A stretch of DNA of 64,000 bases, from the NCBI GenBank assembly GCA_963715405.1, contig OY970239.1, positions 1,674,001 to 1,738,000 of the forward strand, in the 5' to 3' direction. Positions within the stretch are counted from its first letter, which is position 1. Each line of letters opens with the position of its first letter. A program made the position numbers and the translations under genes. Under the pieces are notes generated by a model that searched no databases, was not told the origin of the DNA, and saw only the letters and a list, made by a program, of their open reading frames with translations. Positions 7,568 to 16,492 of this stretch are shown here, piece after piece. Source of the DNA: JALZKA01 sp963715405 (GTDB lineage: Bacteria; Actinomycetota; Thermoleophilia; Solirubrobacterales; 70-9).

Positions 7568-9746
7568 CTGGCGACTGGCTTGCGGAGATTGATCCTGCCC
7601 CTTTGACGGATTCGACCTCGTCGGAAAACAGCGCATCGAGCTTCGCAATCGAGCGATCCGGATTTCCGTGCTCGAGCACCCACTCTCGTCCCAACCTGCC
7701 CATCTCAGCCCGCCGGGCCGGGGGAAGGTCGAGCAGCTCCGCGATCGCGGTCGCAAGCGCGTTCGGGTCGCCCGGGGGCACAAGTCTGCCCCAGGGAGGG
7801 CGAACGACCTCCGGCAGCCCGACCAGGTCACTTGCGATGACGGGCACCTCCATCGCAAGCGCCTCGTAGCTGATGACCGGCAAAGCGTCGCGATCGCCGT
7901 CGCCGGCAAGCACCGCCGGGATCACAAGCAAGTCCGCAGCCTCCAAGAATGCGGCGACCCCGGCTGCGCCCCAAACGTTGCCTCGCAGGTGCACGAGCTC
8001 GGAAACGCCAAGATCCTCAATGAGCTCGGCATGCCTTGCGCGCAGCGGACCCTCCCCTGCGATCTCGATTTCATCTAGGAGGTCATGACCTTGCAGAAGT
8101 CGCGCGGCTTCAATCAGCACCGGGAAGCCCTTTTTTTCAACGTGCCTCCCCACCGCCACAACACGTCCCCCGCCCGGATAGGCACGTCGCCGTTTGAACA
8201 GAGCGCCATCCACGCCCGTTGCGAGGCGGTGGATATTCGGCCTGTGCTCGGGCGATACGAGCGCCCGCATGTGGTTGACCGTGTAGTCGCATTCGCCGGC
8301 AACGAAGGTCGCGCCCTCGAGCTTTTCCGCGAGGTTCCTCGGCTTCTGGAAGATGTCATAGGCATGCGCGGTGATGCTGTAGGGCACTGACAACAGCCTC
8401 GAAATCCGCATCGCGTGCAGCGCGGCCCCCGCAGCAAAGTGCGCGTGGATATGCCGGTCGCCGGACTGCGCAATGCGGCGGGTCGCAGGGGCGATCGAGC
8501 CAAGGGGCCAGGCCTCCTCCTCCGCAGACAACCGGCGTCTCGCAAGCACGTCCTCGATGGAGCGGATCGGGTGGCGGAGCAAGAGCCAGATGAGATCGCG
8601 AGCCTTCTGCCGCGGCGAGTCGTCCTCGAGGTAGGTCGGATCGAGCTCGCGCGCAATGGCTCGCTCGACGTTCGCGGGGCGCACGCTCGACTCCATCCGA
8701 ACCGCCCGACCCAGCGAGCGGAGCCCTTTCACCTCGTTGTACACGAAGGTTTCCGACCGCGCCGGAAAAGCCTCCGTCATGATCGCGATGCTTGCTCGCC
8801 CATCGGTTGCCCGTTCGACGCGCTCGGCGACCTCGGCGCGCGCAGCGTTGTCTCCCATGTACCAGCCCCAGCCTGCCGCTGCGATCGACACGGAATCGAT
8901 GAGCTTGAAAGCAGCTCGCTCGAACTGCCCCATCAGGGTCCAAGCCACCGCGCCAGCTCCGCAGCGTGCAAGCGGCGTAGCCAAACGAGGCCGAGACACT
9001 GCGCCGGGGTAGCGTCGTCGGAGCCAAAGTCGCCCTGCGTGATGGCGAGCAGATTGCGCTGCGAGCTCGCGCAGCCGGAGCAGGTGGCGATGCTCGACGC
9101 GCGCCTCCGGCCTGTGCTCGAGAGTCCAGCCCGAATCCTGGATTCGCCAGCAGAGCTCGACGTCGCCGCCCGAGCGAATTCCTTCCTGAAAGCCGCCCAA
9201 GCTTTCCCACGCTTCGCGACGCACGAGCAGGTTACCCGTGATTCCTGCTGGGTGAGGGGCTCCCGGTGGCACACGTATGTGATGGTCCTCGCTGAGGTGG
9301 CGGCGAGACCGCGCCCACCGCGCCAAGAGCTGGCTCTGGTCAGCGGCTCCGACCACCGCGCCCGCGACAACTCCACACCGATCGCTGGGCGCTGGCTGGA
9401 AGTAGGCATGGAGCAAAGCGGGGTCGGGAACGCAGTCCGCGTCGACGAAGAGCAGCCAGTCGTTGGTCGCCGCTTCGGCACCCGCGTTGCGCGCGTAGTA
9501 CGAAGTCCTTTCGCGACTTGCGGCCACCACCTCGATCGGACCCTGCGAGAGCTGGACGCCGAAGCTCAGTCGGTTGTCGGCAACGATGACCTCGTCGCCC
9601 TCGATTAGCCGAAGCTGCCCGAGACGCTCGACCAAAGTCGCCGCGTCCCGGTCCCCGCCAAGGGGAACGATCACGCTGATCGGTGGCCTCCCCGCAGCCG
9701 GCGACCCGTTCCTGGCTGACATCACGTCGATCATAGGCAGCGACAA
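7560..9746 (-). CDS. bifunctional GT2-GT4 glycosyltransferase fusion
   Basis: 728 residues holding two complete transferase modules. Residues about 20-320 are GT-A/GT2: ISVIVPLGGDRDA at the nucleotide site, LLFVDADCVPDP with the DxD metal motif, and GGDVELCWRIQDSGW as the ED/W acceptor motif. Residues about 330-728 are GT-B/GT4: HIHAHFAAG, VVAVGRHVEKKGFPVLI, LHLRGNVWGAAG and DALPVISYEALAMEVPV. One polypeptide probably adds two successive sugars. The first methionine is only 18 bases from the divergent gene at 9765, so the true start could be a later ATG such as MIDVMSARN or MSARNG. It heads the minus-strand operon that runs down to 1821. Confidence 0.85.
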   Translation of the reverse strand: MSLPMIDVMSARNGSPAAGRPPISVIVPLGGDRDAATLVERLGQLRLIEGDEVIVADNRLSFGVQLSQGPIEVVAASRERTSYYARNAGAEAATNDWLLFVDADCVPDPALLHAYFQPAPSDRCGVVAGAVVGAADQSQLLARWARSRRHLSEDHHIRVPPGAPHPAGITGNLLVRREAWESLGGFQEGIRSGGDVELCWRIQDSGWTLEHRPEARVEHRHLLRLRELAAQSARHHAGRLWLRRRYPGAVSRPRLATPLARCGAGAVAWTLMGQFERAAFKLIDSVSIAAAGWGWYMGDNAARAEVAERVERATDGRASIAIMTEAFPARSETFVYNEVKGLRSLGRAVRMESSVRPANVERAIARELDPTYLEDDSPRQKARDLIWLLLRHPIRSIEDVLARRRLSAEEEAWPLGSIAPATRRIAQSGDRHIHAHFAAGAALHAMRISRLLSVPYSITAHAYDIFQKPRNLAEKLEGATFVAGECDYTVNHMRALVSPEHRPNIHRLATGVDGALFKRRRAYPGGGRVVAVGRHVEKKGFPVLIEAARLLQGHDLLDEIEIAGEGPLRARHAELIEDLGVSELVHLRGNVWGAAGVAAFLEAADLLVIPAVLAGDGDRDALPVISYEALAMEVPVIASDLVGLPEVVRPPWGRLVPPGDPNALATAIAELLDLPPARRAEMGRLGREWVLEHGNPDRSIAKLDALFSDEVESVKGAGSISASQSPDG

Positions 9747-9764
9747 TCCCTACCCTTTCGCCTC

Positions 9765-11294
9765 GTGGAGGGGAGCACGACCGGCCATCCAGCCCAGGCG
9801 GCGATTCCTTCGCCTCATAGCTATCCAAGCCCGCCGGTTGACCCCAGTCGTCAGCGAATCCAGCGGACGAACATCGCGGCCGCAATCAGCGTCGCCGGCA
9901 TCGCCTTGATACTTCTTTTGAGGCTTGCGGGAGCCCCTCTGGCGACCATCGCTGTCCCATGTGCGCTGCTCGGCGCGATGCTATGCGTCGCAAAGCCGGC
10001 TGCGACGGTTTCATTCGTCGTATTTCTCTCCGGATTCATAGGGACCCTGATCGCTCACCTTGGAATCCCGGCGGAGAGCTTGGCTCAAGCCATGCTGGTG
10101 TGCCTGTGGATCGCAGTCGTTTACCTATACGCGACGGGGCGGGCACGCGGGCGGCTGTGGTTTTGGCCCGGTCTTGCGCTCCCGGCGCTTTACGTCGTGG
10201 TTACCGTCGTCGGGATCCTTGCCGCGGACAATCCTGGAGCGGCGTTCGCGGGCTTCAAGCTCTCGGCTTGGTACATGGCGGCTTTCCTGCTTCTCGCGAT
10301 CGCTCCCTGGCCACCCGCCACGCTGACTCGAATTGTTCGCGGTGTCGCGGTCGTGGCCCTGGCCGTAGGCGCGTATGCGCTTCTCAGGAAGATCATTGGC
10401 CCGTCGAGCCAGGAAATCGAGCTTGCGTATCAATCAACCGGCGTCCGGCGCAGCGAGTCGATCCGCTTCTTCGGTTCCTTTCTCGGCCCGCAGCAGCTTG
10501 CCGCCTGGGGAGCTGCTGCGATTCCGTTCTTCCTCGCGATGACGCTCGCCTGGAAGGGTCGGTGGCGACTGATCGCCCTCGCCGCCATGGGGCTGTGCGC
10601 GTTCGCGGTCATCGCCTCGGATATTCGAACGGGCATGGTTGGAGCCGCCGCCGGAGTGCTGTTCGTTCTGCTCCTCTACCAGGTTTCCAGCGCGTTCCGG
10701 GGGCCTCGCCTCGCGGTGGGACTCGTCGCGGTCCTGGGCATCGTGGGGGTAGCCGGAGTCGGCTACTTCGCCACCCTCGCGGACAGCGCATCCTCGACCG
10801 ATCGGCTTGAGAACCTGCTGAACCCGGACGATGACTTCGCCTACCAGCAGCGGACCGCACGATGGGAGGAAGCGATCGATGACATGAACGAGCGGCCGCT
10901 CGGGTACGGCCTTGGCACCGTCGGCACTGCCGCAGTGTTCGAGAACCCGTCGAACATCGCCGGTCCCTACAACCTGGACAGCTCCTATCTGAAAGTCGGA
11001 CTCGAGCAGGGGTATCCCGTCCTGGTCCTCTTCGTCGTCGGTCTCTTGGCGCTCCTGGGCGGACTTGCCAGAAGAACCGCCGCCAGCCCCGATGCGTGGC
11101 GCGCAGCGCTCGGATTAGCCGCCTGCGGGACACTGGTTTCTCAAATCTTCCTCTACTACGGAAGCACCTATATCGAGGGGATCCCGGCGCTCTTCGCGTG
11201 GGCGTTGATCGGGTTGGGCGCCGCTCCGTTCACCTTCGTCGCCCGCGATGACCCGGGTCCAGATGTCGCGCCGCCAGTCCCGGCGGTCGCTTGA
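9765..11294 (+). CDS. O-antigen ligase/polymerase-like membrane protein
   Basis: 509 residues from GTG 9765, with about a dozen hydrophobic segments starting near residue 38 (NIAAAISVAGIALILLL). The large periplasmic-type loop contains DDFAYQQRTARWEEAIDDM, then GYGLGTVGTA and LDSSYLKVGLEQGYP, the conserved glycine and acidic positions of the Wzy_C/WaaL superfamily. Such proteins polymerise or ligate lipid-linked oligosaccharides on the outer face of the membrane. It starts 18 bases from a divergent gene, so a later start is possible. Its TGA overlaps the TTG start of the next gene (TTGA), indicating an operon through 13635. Confidence 0.85.
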   Translation: MEGSTTGHPAQAAIPSPHSYPSPPVDPSRQRIQRTNIAAAISVAGIALILLLRLAGAPLATIAVPCALLGAMLCVAKPAATVSFVVFLSGFIGTLIAHLGIPAESLAQAMLVCLWIAVVYLYATGRARGRLWFWPGLALPALYVVVTVVGILAADNPGAAFAGFKLSAWYMAAFLLLAIAPWPPATLTRIVRGVAVVALAVGAYALLRKIIGPSSQEIELAYQSTGVRRSESIRFFGSFLGPQQLAAWGAAAIPFFLAMTLAWKGRWRLIALAAMGLCAFAVIASDIRTGMVGAAAGVLFVLLLYQVSSAFRGPRLAVGLVAVLGIVGVAGVGYFATLADSASSTDRLENLLNPDDDFAYQQRTARWEEAIDDMNERPLGYGLGTVGTAAVFENPSNIAGPYNLDSSYLKVGLEQGYPVLVLFVVGLLALLGGLARRTAASPDAWRAALGLAACGTLVSQIFLYYGSTYIEGIPALFAWALIGLGAAPFTFVARDDPGPDVAPPVPAVA

Positions 11295-12478
11295 GCGAAA
11301 AGCACTTGCGCGTCCTGTCGGTGATCCACGGTCCCGCCTTTGGCGGGGCGCACAATCAGGCAAAGGTCTTGCTCGAGCCGCTCCGGCGGCGCGGGATTGA
11401 AACCCTCGTCGTCCTGCCTGACGAAGCTTCGCGGGCCGCGGCGCTCCTCCGGGACTCTGAGGTTCCCGTCGTGACGGTTCCACTCCACCGTCTGCGCGCC
11501 TCCATCGACCCGAGGACGCAGTGGGGCTTCGTTGGTTCGATCCGAAACGAGGTACGGAGGTTGGCGGCGCTCATCGAGCGCGAGGAGATCGACGTCGTGC
11601 AGTCACACGGCGTGACGAACCCCCACGGCGCGCTGGCTGCGCGCCGTGCCGGCGTCGCGTCGCTCTGGCAGATATTCGACACCCGCGCGCCAATGCTGCT
11701 GCGACGGCTCACGATGCCGGGGGTGCTCGCCCTCACGGACGCTTCCACGGTCTGGGGTCGCCAACTGGCAGAGGTCCACCCCGGTCTGACGGGGCTCGGC
11801 AGCCGGCTCACCGTCGTGTTTCCGCCAGTCGAGCCCGAGCGCTTTCGTCCAGACCCCGCGATCCGCGCCGAGGCGAGACGGGAACTCGGCATCGCCGACG
11901 GGGAGTTGCTGGTCGGCAGCGTCGGGGTCCTCAATCCCCAAAAGGGGCATGAGTTCACCATCCGCGCGGCCGAGCTAGTTCACCGTGCCCACCCCGACGC
12001 ACGTTTCAGGATTCTCGGCACGGACAGCCCGGCGCACGCTCGGTACAAAGCCCGGCTTCGCTCCGAGATCGCAGAGCGGAAACTCACGGACATCATCGAC
12101 ATGCGAGATCCGGGGGCCGAGGTGGCGCGATTGATCCAGGCCTTCGATCTTTTTCTCATGACTTCGGTCCCTCGCTCCGAGGGCATGCCCACAGTCATCC
12201 TGGAAGCCATGACCTGCGCGAAAGCTGTCGTCGCGACGCGAGTCGGCGCCGTCGACGAACTGGTCGAGCACGAAGAGACCGGACTGGTCGTAAGCCCCTG
12301 CGACGTGGGCGAGATCGCCGCCGCAATCTCAGCCCTGCTGGGCGACCCCGCACGTCGAGAGCTCTTCGGCGAGCGCGCTCGCGCCCGCGCCCAGGGACGC
12401 TTCAGCCTCGAGCGGCTGGCGGACCTCCACGCGGGTGCATATGAGTCAGCGCTCCGTCACCGGGCGACCCGCACTTGA
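11291..12478 (+). CDS. glycosyltransferase family 4
   Basis: 395 residues from a TTG start in a TTGA overlap. N-terminal GT-B domain opens with LSVIHGPAFGGAHNQAKVLL, a typical glycine-rich GT4 entrance loop. The C-terminal donor domain shows LLVGSVGVLNPQKGHEFTI, DPGAEVARLIQAFDLFLM, and EGMPTVILEAMTCAKAVVA with the E-x7-E motif, plus GLVVSPCDVGEIA. It is a retaining transferase of the capsule/EPS type and is the second gene of the plus-strand operon 9765-13635. The donor sugar is unknown. Confidence 0.88.
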   Translation: MSEKHLRVLSVIHGPAFGGAHNQAKVLLEPLRRRGIETLVVLPDEASRAAALLRDSEVPVVTVPLHRLRASIDPRTQWGFVGSIRNEVRRLAALIEREEIDVVQSHGVTNPHGALAARRAGVASLWQIFDTRAPMLLRRLTMPGVLALTDASTVWGRQLAEVHPGLTGLGSRLTVVFPPVEPERFRPDPAIRAEARRELGIADGELLVGSVGVLNPQKGHEFTIRAAELVHRAHPDARFRILGTDSPAHARYKARLRSEIAERKLTDIIDMRDPGAEVARLIQAFDLFLMTSVPRSEGMPTVILEAMTCAKAVVATRVGAVDELVEHEETGLVVSPCDVGEIAAAISALLGDPARRELFGERARARAQGRFSLERLADLHAGAYESALRHRATRT

Positions 12479-13635
12479 GCCCCTCGGGCGAAAACCCGGG
12501 TGCCGCCACGCGAACGGTGCTTTGGATCCTCCACGGCGAGGAAGTAGGTGGCGCCTCCCTGTCCCTCCTGCGGCTCGCGCCGCTGCTAGAGGACCTCGGC
12601 TGGAGCCCGGTGGTGTGGGCACCACGGCCCAGCGCCCTCTTCGATGAGGTCGAAGGGCGCGGCCTCCGTGTCCGTGGCGCACCGCGCCCCTTCCCGGGGT
12701 ACAGCTGGGAAGCCATCAAGATCCCGCCCGGGCCAGCTCGAAGGTTCGGGCGAATCCCGAGGTATTACCGGGGCCTGGCCGAGACGATCCGTCAAACCGG
12801 GCCCTGCCTTGCGCACTGCAACTCCATGTACACGCTCGATGAAGGCACGGTGGCTCGCTGGCTCGGGGTGCCGACCATGTTCCACGTCCACGAGATGATC
12901 GGCTCGTCGCGAAAACACGCAATGGCCCGCACCCTTATCCATAGGGTCGGGCACCTTGCCGTAGGGGTTTCTCAAGCAAGCGTCGACTCGCTCTCGTTGC
13001 CTTCGAGCCCGGCGATTCTCGTCCGCGAGGGGACGGACGTCTCGGTCGAGCCGCCTGACCGGTCGTCGCCGAACCGCCCGTTGCGGGTGGGCATGGTCGG
13101 GGTGATCGCCCGCCGAAAGGGACCCGACGTCTACGCGGAGGCTGCTCGACTCGTTAAGGCGCAAGACTCGTCGATCGAGTTCTCCCTCGTCGGAGCTCCG
13201 ACCGACCCACTTGACACCGCCTGGGCCGACGATGTGCTGGCGATGGCGTCGGCGAGCGGGGTCAATTGGACAGAGAGTGCCGACGTCGAGGCACGAATGC
13301 GTGAGTGGGACATCTTCGTGCTCCCGTCGCGCGTCGATCCCTTCCCCATCGTGGTGCTCGAAGCGATGGCCGCCGGTCTGCCCATAGTCGGCACCAGCAT
13401 CGACGGGATCAGAGAGCAGCTGGGCGACGGATCTGGGCTGCTCGTGAGCCCGGACGATCCCGAGGCGCTCGCAAGCGCCATCCTTCGCCTGGCCGGGGAC
13501 GCCGAGCTACGGCTGACGCTCGGACGCTCAGCGCGCAGGCGGGCTCAGGCGCGGTATTCGCTGGATCGCCAGGCCGCGGGGATCAGCGATGCATACCTCG
13601 ACGTTTTGGACCGCGCGGCTAGCCGCGCTAGCTAG
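12475..13635 (+). CDS. glycosyltransferase family 4
   Basis: 386 residues, TTG start again inside a TTGA overlap with the preceding stop. VLWILHGEEVGGASLSLLRL is the N-terminal GT4 loop; LRVGMVGVIARRKGPDVYAE and DPFPIVVLEAMAAGLPIVGT are the donor-binding signatures with the two conserved Glu. LVSPDDPEALASAI completes the domain. It closes the plus-strand run 9765-13635 and converges with the gene at 13628, the two coding ends sharing eight bases. It differs enough from its neighbour that a different sugar or linkage is likely. Confidence 0.88.
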   Translation: MSPSGENPGAATRTVLWILHGEEVGGASLSLLRLAPLLEDLGWSPVVWAPRPSALFDEVEGRGLRVRGAPRPFPGYSWEAIKIPPGPARRFGRIPRYYRGLAETIRQTGPCLAHCNSMYTLDEGTVARWLGVPTMFHVHEMIGSSRKHAMARTLIHRVGHLAVGVSQASVDSLSLPSSPAILVREGTDVSVEPPDRSSPNRPLRVGMVGVIARRKGPDVYAEAARLVKAQDSSIEFSLVGAPTDPLDTAWADDVLAMASASGVNWTESADVEARMREWDIFVLPSRVDPFPIVVLEAMAAGLPIVGTSIDGIREQLGDGSGLLVSPDDPEALASAILRLAGDAELRLTLGRSARRRAQARYSLDRQAAGISDAYLDVLDRAASRAS

Positions 13636-14782
13636 CGCCAGTCAAGAGCTCGTCTGAGACCGCGAGCATCGATCGGGTGAAGTTCTCGGGGGCGAATCTT
13701 TCGACGCTCCGTCTCATCCCGTCTCGTTCAAACCGGCTCTCGTCGAACGATCGAAGCGCAGCAGTGAGGCTCGCGGCGCTCTGCTCTTCGAAGAACGAGC
13801 CGTTGATCTCCTCGTAGACGATCTCAGTGGCGCCTCCCGCGCGAAGGGCAAGCACAGGCGTCCCGGCTGCGATGGCCTCGACCGTGGCAATGCCGAAGTC
13901 TTCAACCTGCGGGGCTATCAACACCCGAGCGCCCTCGACAAGGCGATTCTTCTCCCCTTCCGAAACCCAACCACGGAAGCGGACCGTGGGACCGGCGAGG
14001 GCCTCGAGTCGAGGCCGATCGCTTCCTTCTCCGACTATCTCAAGCGGGAGCCGTAGAGCGTTGCAGGCCTCGATGGCCAGATCCACTCGCTTATACGGAT
14101 AGAGCCGAGCGAGGACCAAGGCGTATTCGCCCTGCTCGGCGCCAAGGAGCGGACGGTGAATGTCGACAGGCGGATATACGACGTCCGCATCCTGGTCGTA
14201 GTAGTCCCTGATGCGGCGAGCTACGTGGGCTGAGTTCGCGACCCAGCGGTCCACGCCGTCCGCGGCACGGAGATCGACACGTCTCAGATATCCCGAGAGC
14301 CCACGAACCAAAGTCTTCGTCGCCCTCGAGCGAGGCAGCTCCGCGATCAACTCATCGCGCAGATCCCATAGGAACCTGGGAGGCGTATGGCAATAGCAAA
14401 GGTGCGGCGCTTCAGGCGCCGGCCTGACCGACTTGGCGAACATCGCGCTCGAGCTCACGACCAGGTCGTAATCGCCGAAGTCGAGCCCCCGGAACGCTCG
14501 GTCGTATAAGGGCAGAAAGTAAGAATGGGCCCGGCTCAAGGCGGGAACCCGCTGAAGCCGTGTCGCCTTGACCCCCTCGAGACCATGTGAGTCGACCAAG
14601 TTCTGGTCAAAGGTGCTCGTGTAGAGGTCCGCTCCCGGCCAGGTCTCGCGAAGCGCGAGCGCGACGCGCTCCCCGCCTCCCCACTGCCAAAGCTTGTCGT
14701 GGACCACGGCGACGCGCAGGGTGTCTCCACGCGGCCTGCCAGGCGGCGTCTGAGCACCTTCCGCGGATCGAATTCGATTCAA
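13628..14782 (-). CDS. glycosyltransferase family 4 (mannosyltransferase-like)
   Basis: 384 residues. VVHDKLWQWGGGERVAL is the N-terminal loop and CYCHTPPRFLWDLRDEL is the motif of the WbaZ-like branch of GT4. DVVYPPVDI, LYPYKRVDLAIEA, FRGWVSEGEKNRLVEGARV and EDFGIATVEAIAAGTPVLAL form the donor domain. It resembles the transferase at 16461 in the YCH/YCY-x-P-x-RF motif and length, so these two may be paralogues flanking the BY-kinase. A transferase acting on a polyprenyl-linked intermediate is inferred from context. Confidence 0.85.
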   Translation of the reverse strand: MNRIRSAEGAQTPPGRPRGDTLRVAVVHDKLWQWGGGERVALALRETWPGADLYTSTFDQNLVDSHGLEGVKATRLQRVPALSRAHSYFLPLYDRAFRGLDFGDYDLVVSSSAMFAKSVRPAPEAPHLCYCHTPPRFLWDLRDELIAELPRSRATKTLVRGLSGYLRRVDLRAADGVDRWVANSAHVARRIRDYYDQDADVVYPPVDIHRPLLGAEQGEYALVLARLYPYKRVDLAIEACNALRLPLEIVGEGSDRPRLEALAGPTVRFRGWVSEGEKNRLVEGARVLIAPQVEDFGIATVEAIAAGTPVLALRAGGATEIVYEEINGSFFEEQSAASLTAALRSFDESRFERDGMRRSVERFAPENFTRSMLAVSDELLTGAS

Positions 14783-14923
14783 AGCTCACACGGAAGGTAT
14801 CCAGCCTCGTCGTCGGGTTGCAGCGCCGCTGCTCGGCTGCTTGAGTAGCCTGTCGAATCCGATGGTTGCCCTCTTTCTGCGCGTTCGGCGCAGAGAAGCA
14901 ATGGGGATCCGGGGACTTCAACG

Positions 14924-16492
14924 ATGACCGAAAAGGGACCGCGTTATGCGACTGTTGGCGACTACCTGCGCGTTATGCGCCGACAGCGGCTGCTCATCAC
15001 GATCGTGCTCGTCTTATCGATTGGGAGTGCCCTTGCCCTGTCTCTCTCGGCAGAGGAGGTCTATACGTCGCAGTCGCGTGTCTCTTTTCGCGATCCGCTC
15101 CAGGACCTGGTCCTCGTCGGACAGGGCGCCCAGATCTTCCCCGATTTGGCACCGGCGCAGCGCTCAAACATCCAGGCCGACCTGATCACGAGCGAGAATG
15201 TTGCTCGTCGGGTGCGCAACCGGCTAGAGGTCGACTCGAAGCCCAGCACTCTCGCTGCGGCGATTACCGCCGAGGTCGACCCGCAGACCAACCTTGTTGA
15301 GATCGAGGCCTCCTGGAGCGACCCAGACTTCGCTGCGGATCTCGCTAACGCCTACGCGGACGAAGCAAAAGCACTCGGGAACGCCGAGGCTCAAGAGCGG
15401 CTCGGAGAAGCGGAGGCGGCTCTTCGCGCCGACCTGCAAGATGCGAAGTCGCAGAAGCCTCTACCGGGCATCCGCATCTCGATCATCGAAGCGAACCTAC
15501 AGCGGCTGGTGGCTCTCAAGTCGATCGCGGAGCCGGCGGACATCGTCCAGGAAGCCGAAGCGGCCGGTGCGCCGACTTCACCCCAGCCGACGCGAGACGC
15601 TGTCATCGGCGGCATCCTCGGCTTGGTGATCGGAATCATTGCCGCCTTTGTACGGGACGCGCTGGACAGGCGCCTCCACAACGCGCAGGACATCCACGAC
15701 GAATCGGGGCTTCCGGTCCTGGGTCGTGTGGCGCAGTCCTCGTTCGCGTTCTCCGGGCTGGTCTCCAATGGCCATCCGATTCCGACCGAGACCGATTTCG
15801 AACCGTTCAGGGTCTTGCGCATGAATCTGGGCTTTCTGGCGGGCGAGGGAAAGGCGCCGCGCTCCGTTCTCGTGACGAGCCCTCTGCCTCAGGAGGGAAA
15901 GTCGACCGTTTCCATTGCGCTTGCCAGCGCCGCAGCGCTGGCCGGTATGAAGGTGCTGCTCGTTGAGTGCGATTTGCGAAGGCCTTCGTTCTCCAAGCGT
16001 CTACCGGTCGAGCGCGAGCCTGGCCTGACGAACTACCTCCGCGGCGAGGTGAAGCCGGCGGACATCCTGCGGGTCGTGGATCTGGCACCTCCACGCAGCT
16101 TCGCCGTCGAGGAGCAGTCGCGAAACGGGGATGAAACGTCGCAAGCGAGTGGATCAAAGATCTCCATGGTGGTGATCCCAGCGGGAGCGGCTGTCACCAA
16201 CGCTCCGGAACTCCTTCAGGGTGAGCGTTTCGAGCAGTTTCTCGAAAAGGTCACGCGCGCCTACGATCTGGTGATCCTCGACGGAAGTCCGCTCCTCTCC
16301 GTCGCAGATCCGCTGGAGCTCGCTTCAGAAGCGGACGCGGTGCTTCTGTGCGTGCGAGTACAGCAGACGACACGCGATCAGGTGCGAGCGGCCAGATCTG
16401 CCCTTGGCCACATCCGGGAGAGGCCCTCGGGCGTCGTCGTTACCGGCATCCGGCCCGGGGATGAGACCTACGAGTACTACTACGGCTACTGA
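14924..16492 (+). CDS. Wzz-type chain-length regulator fused to BY-kinase
   Basis: 522 residues. Two membrane segments (about 23-42 and 226-243) bracket an extracellular Wzz-like domain, followed by a bacterial tyrosine kinase domain: Walker A SPLPQEGKSTVSI, Walker A' VLLVECDLRRPS, Walker B YDLVILDGSPLLSVAD. The protein ends in a tyrosine cluster, YEYYYGY, the usual autophosphorylation tail. In Gram-positive systems the two halves are often separate (CapA/CapB); here they are one chain as in many Actinobacteria. It would set polysaccharide chain length and polymerase activity by phosphorylation. No cognate phosphatase is visible. GGGGA about ten bases before ATG 14924 is a plausible ribosome site. 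Confidence 0.92.
   Translation: MTEKGPRYATVGDYLRVMRRQRLLITIVLVLSIGSALALSLSAEEVYTSQSRVSFRDPLQDLVLVGQGAQIFPDLAPAQRSNIQADLITSENVARRVRNRLEVDSKPSTLAAAITAEVDPQTNLVEIEASWSDPDFAADLANAYADEAKALGNAEAQERLGEAEAALRADLQDAKSQKPLPGIRISIIEANLQRLVALKSIAEPADIVQEAEAAGAPTSPQPTRDAVIGGILGLVIGIIAAFVRDALDRRLHNAQDIHDESGLPVLGRVAQSSFAFSGLVSNGHPIPTETDFEPFRVLRMNLGFLAGEGKAPRSVLVTSPLPQEGKSTVSIALASAAALAGMKVLLVECDLRRPSFSKRLPVEREPGLTNYLRGEVKPADILRVVDLAPPRSFAVEEQSRNGDETSQASGSKISMVVIPAGAAVTNAPELLQGERFEQFLEKVTRAYDLVILDGSPLLSVADPLELASEADAVLLCVRVQQTTRDQVRAARSALGHIRERPSGVVVTGIRPGDETYEYYYGY

Noticed and set aside
8415..9608. 397-codon plus-strand open frame opposite the GT2-GT4 gene
   Set aside because: No motif, and the opposite strand carries unmistakable transferase signatures.
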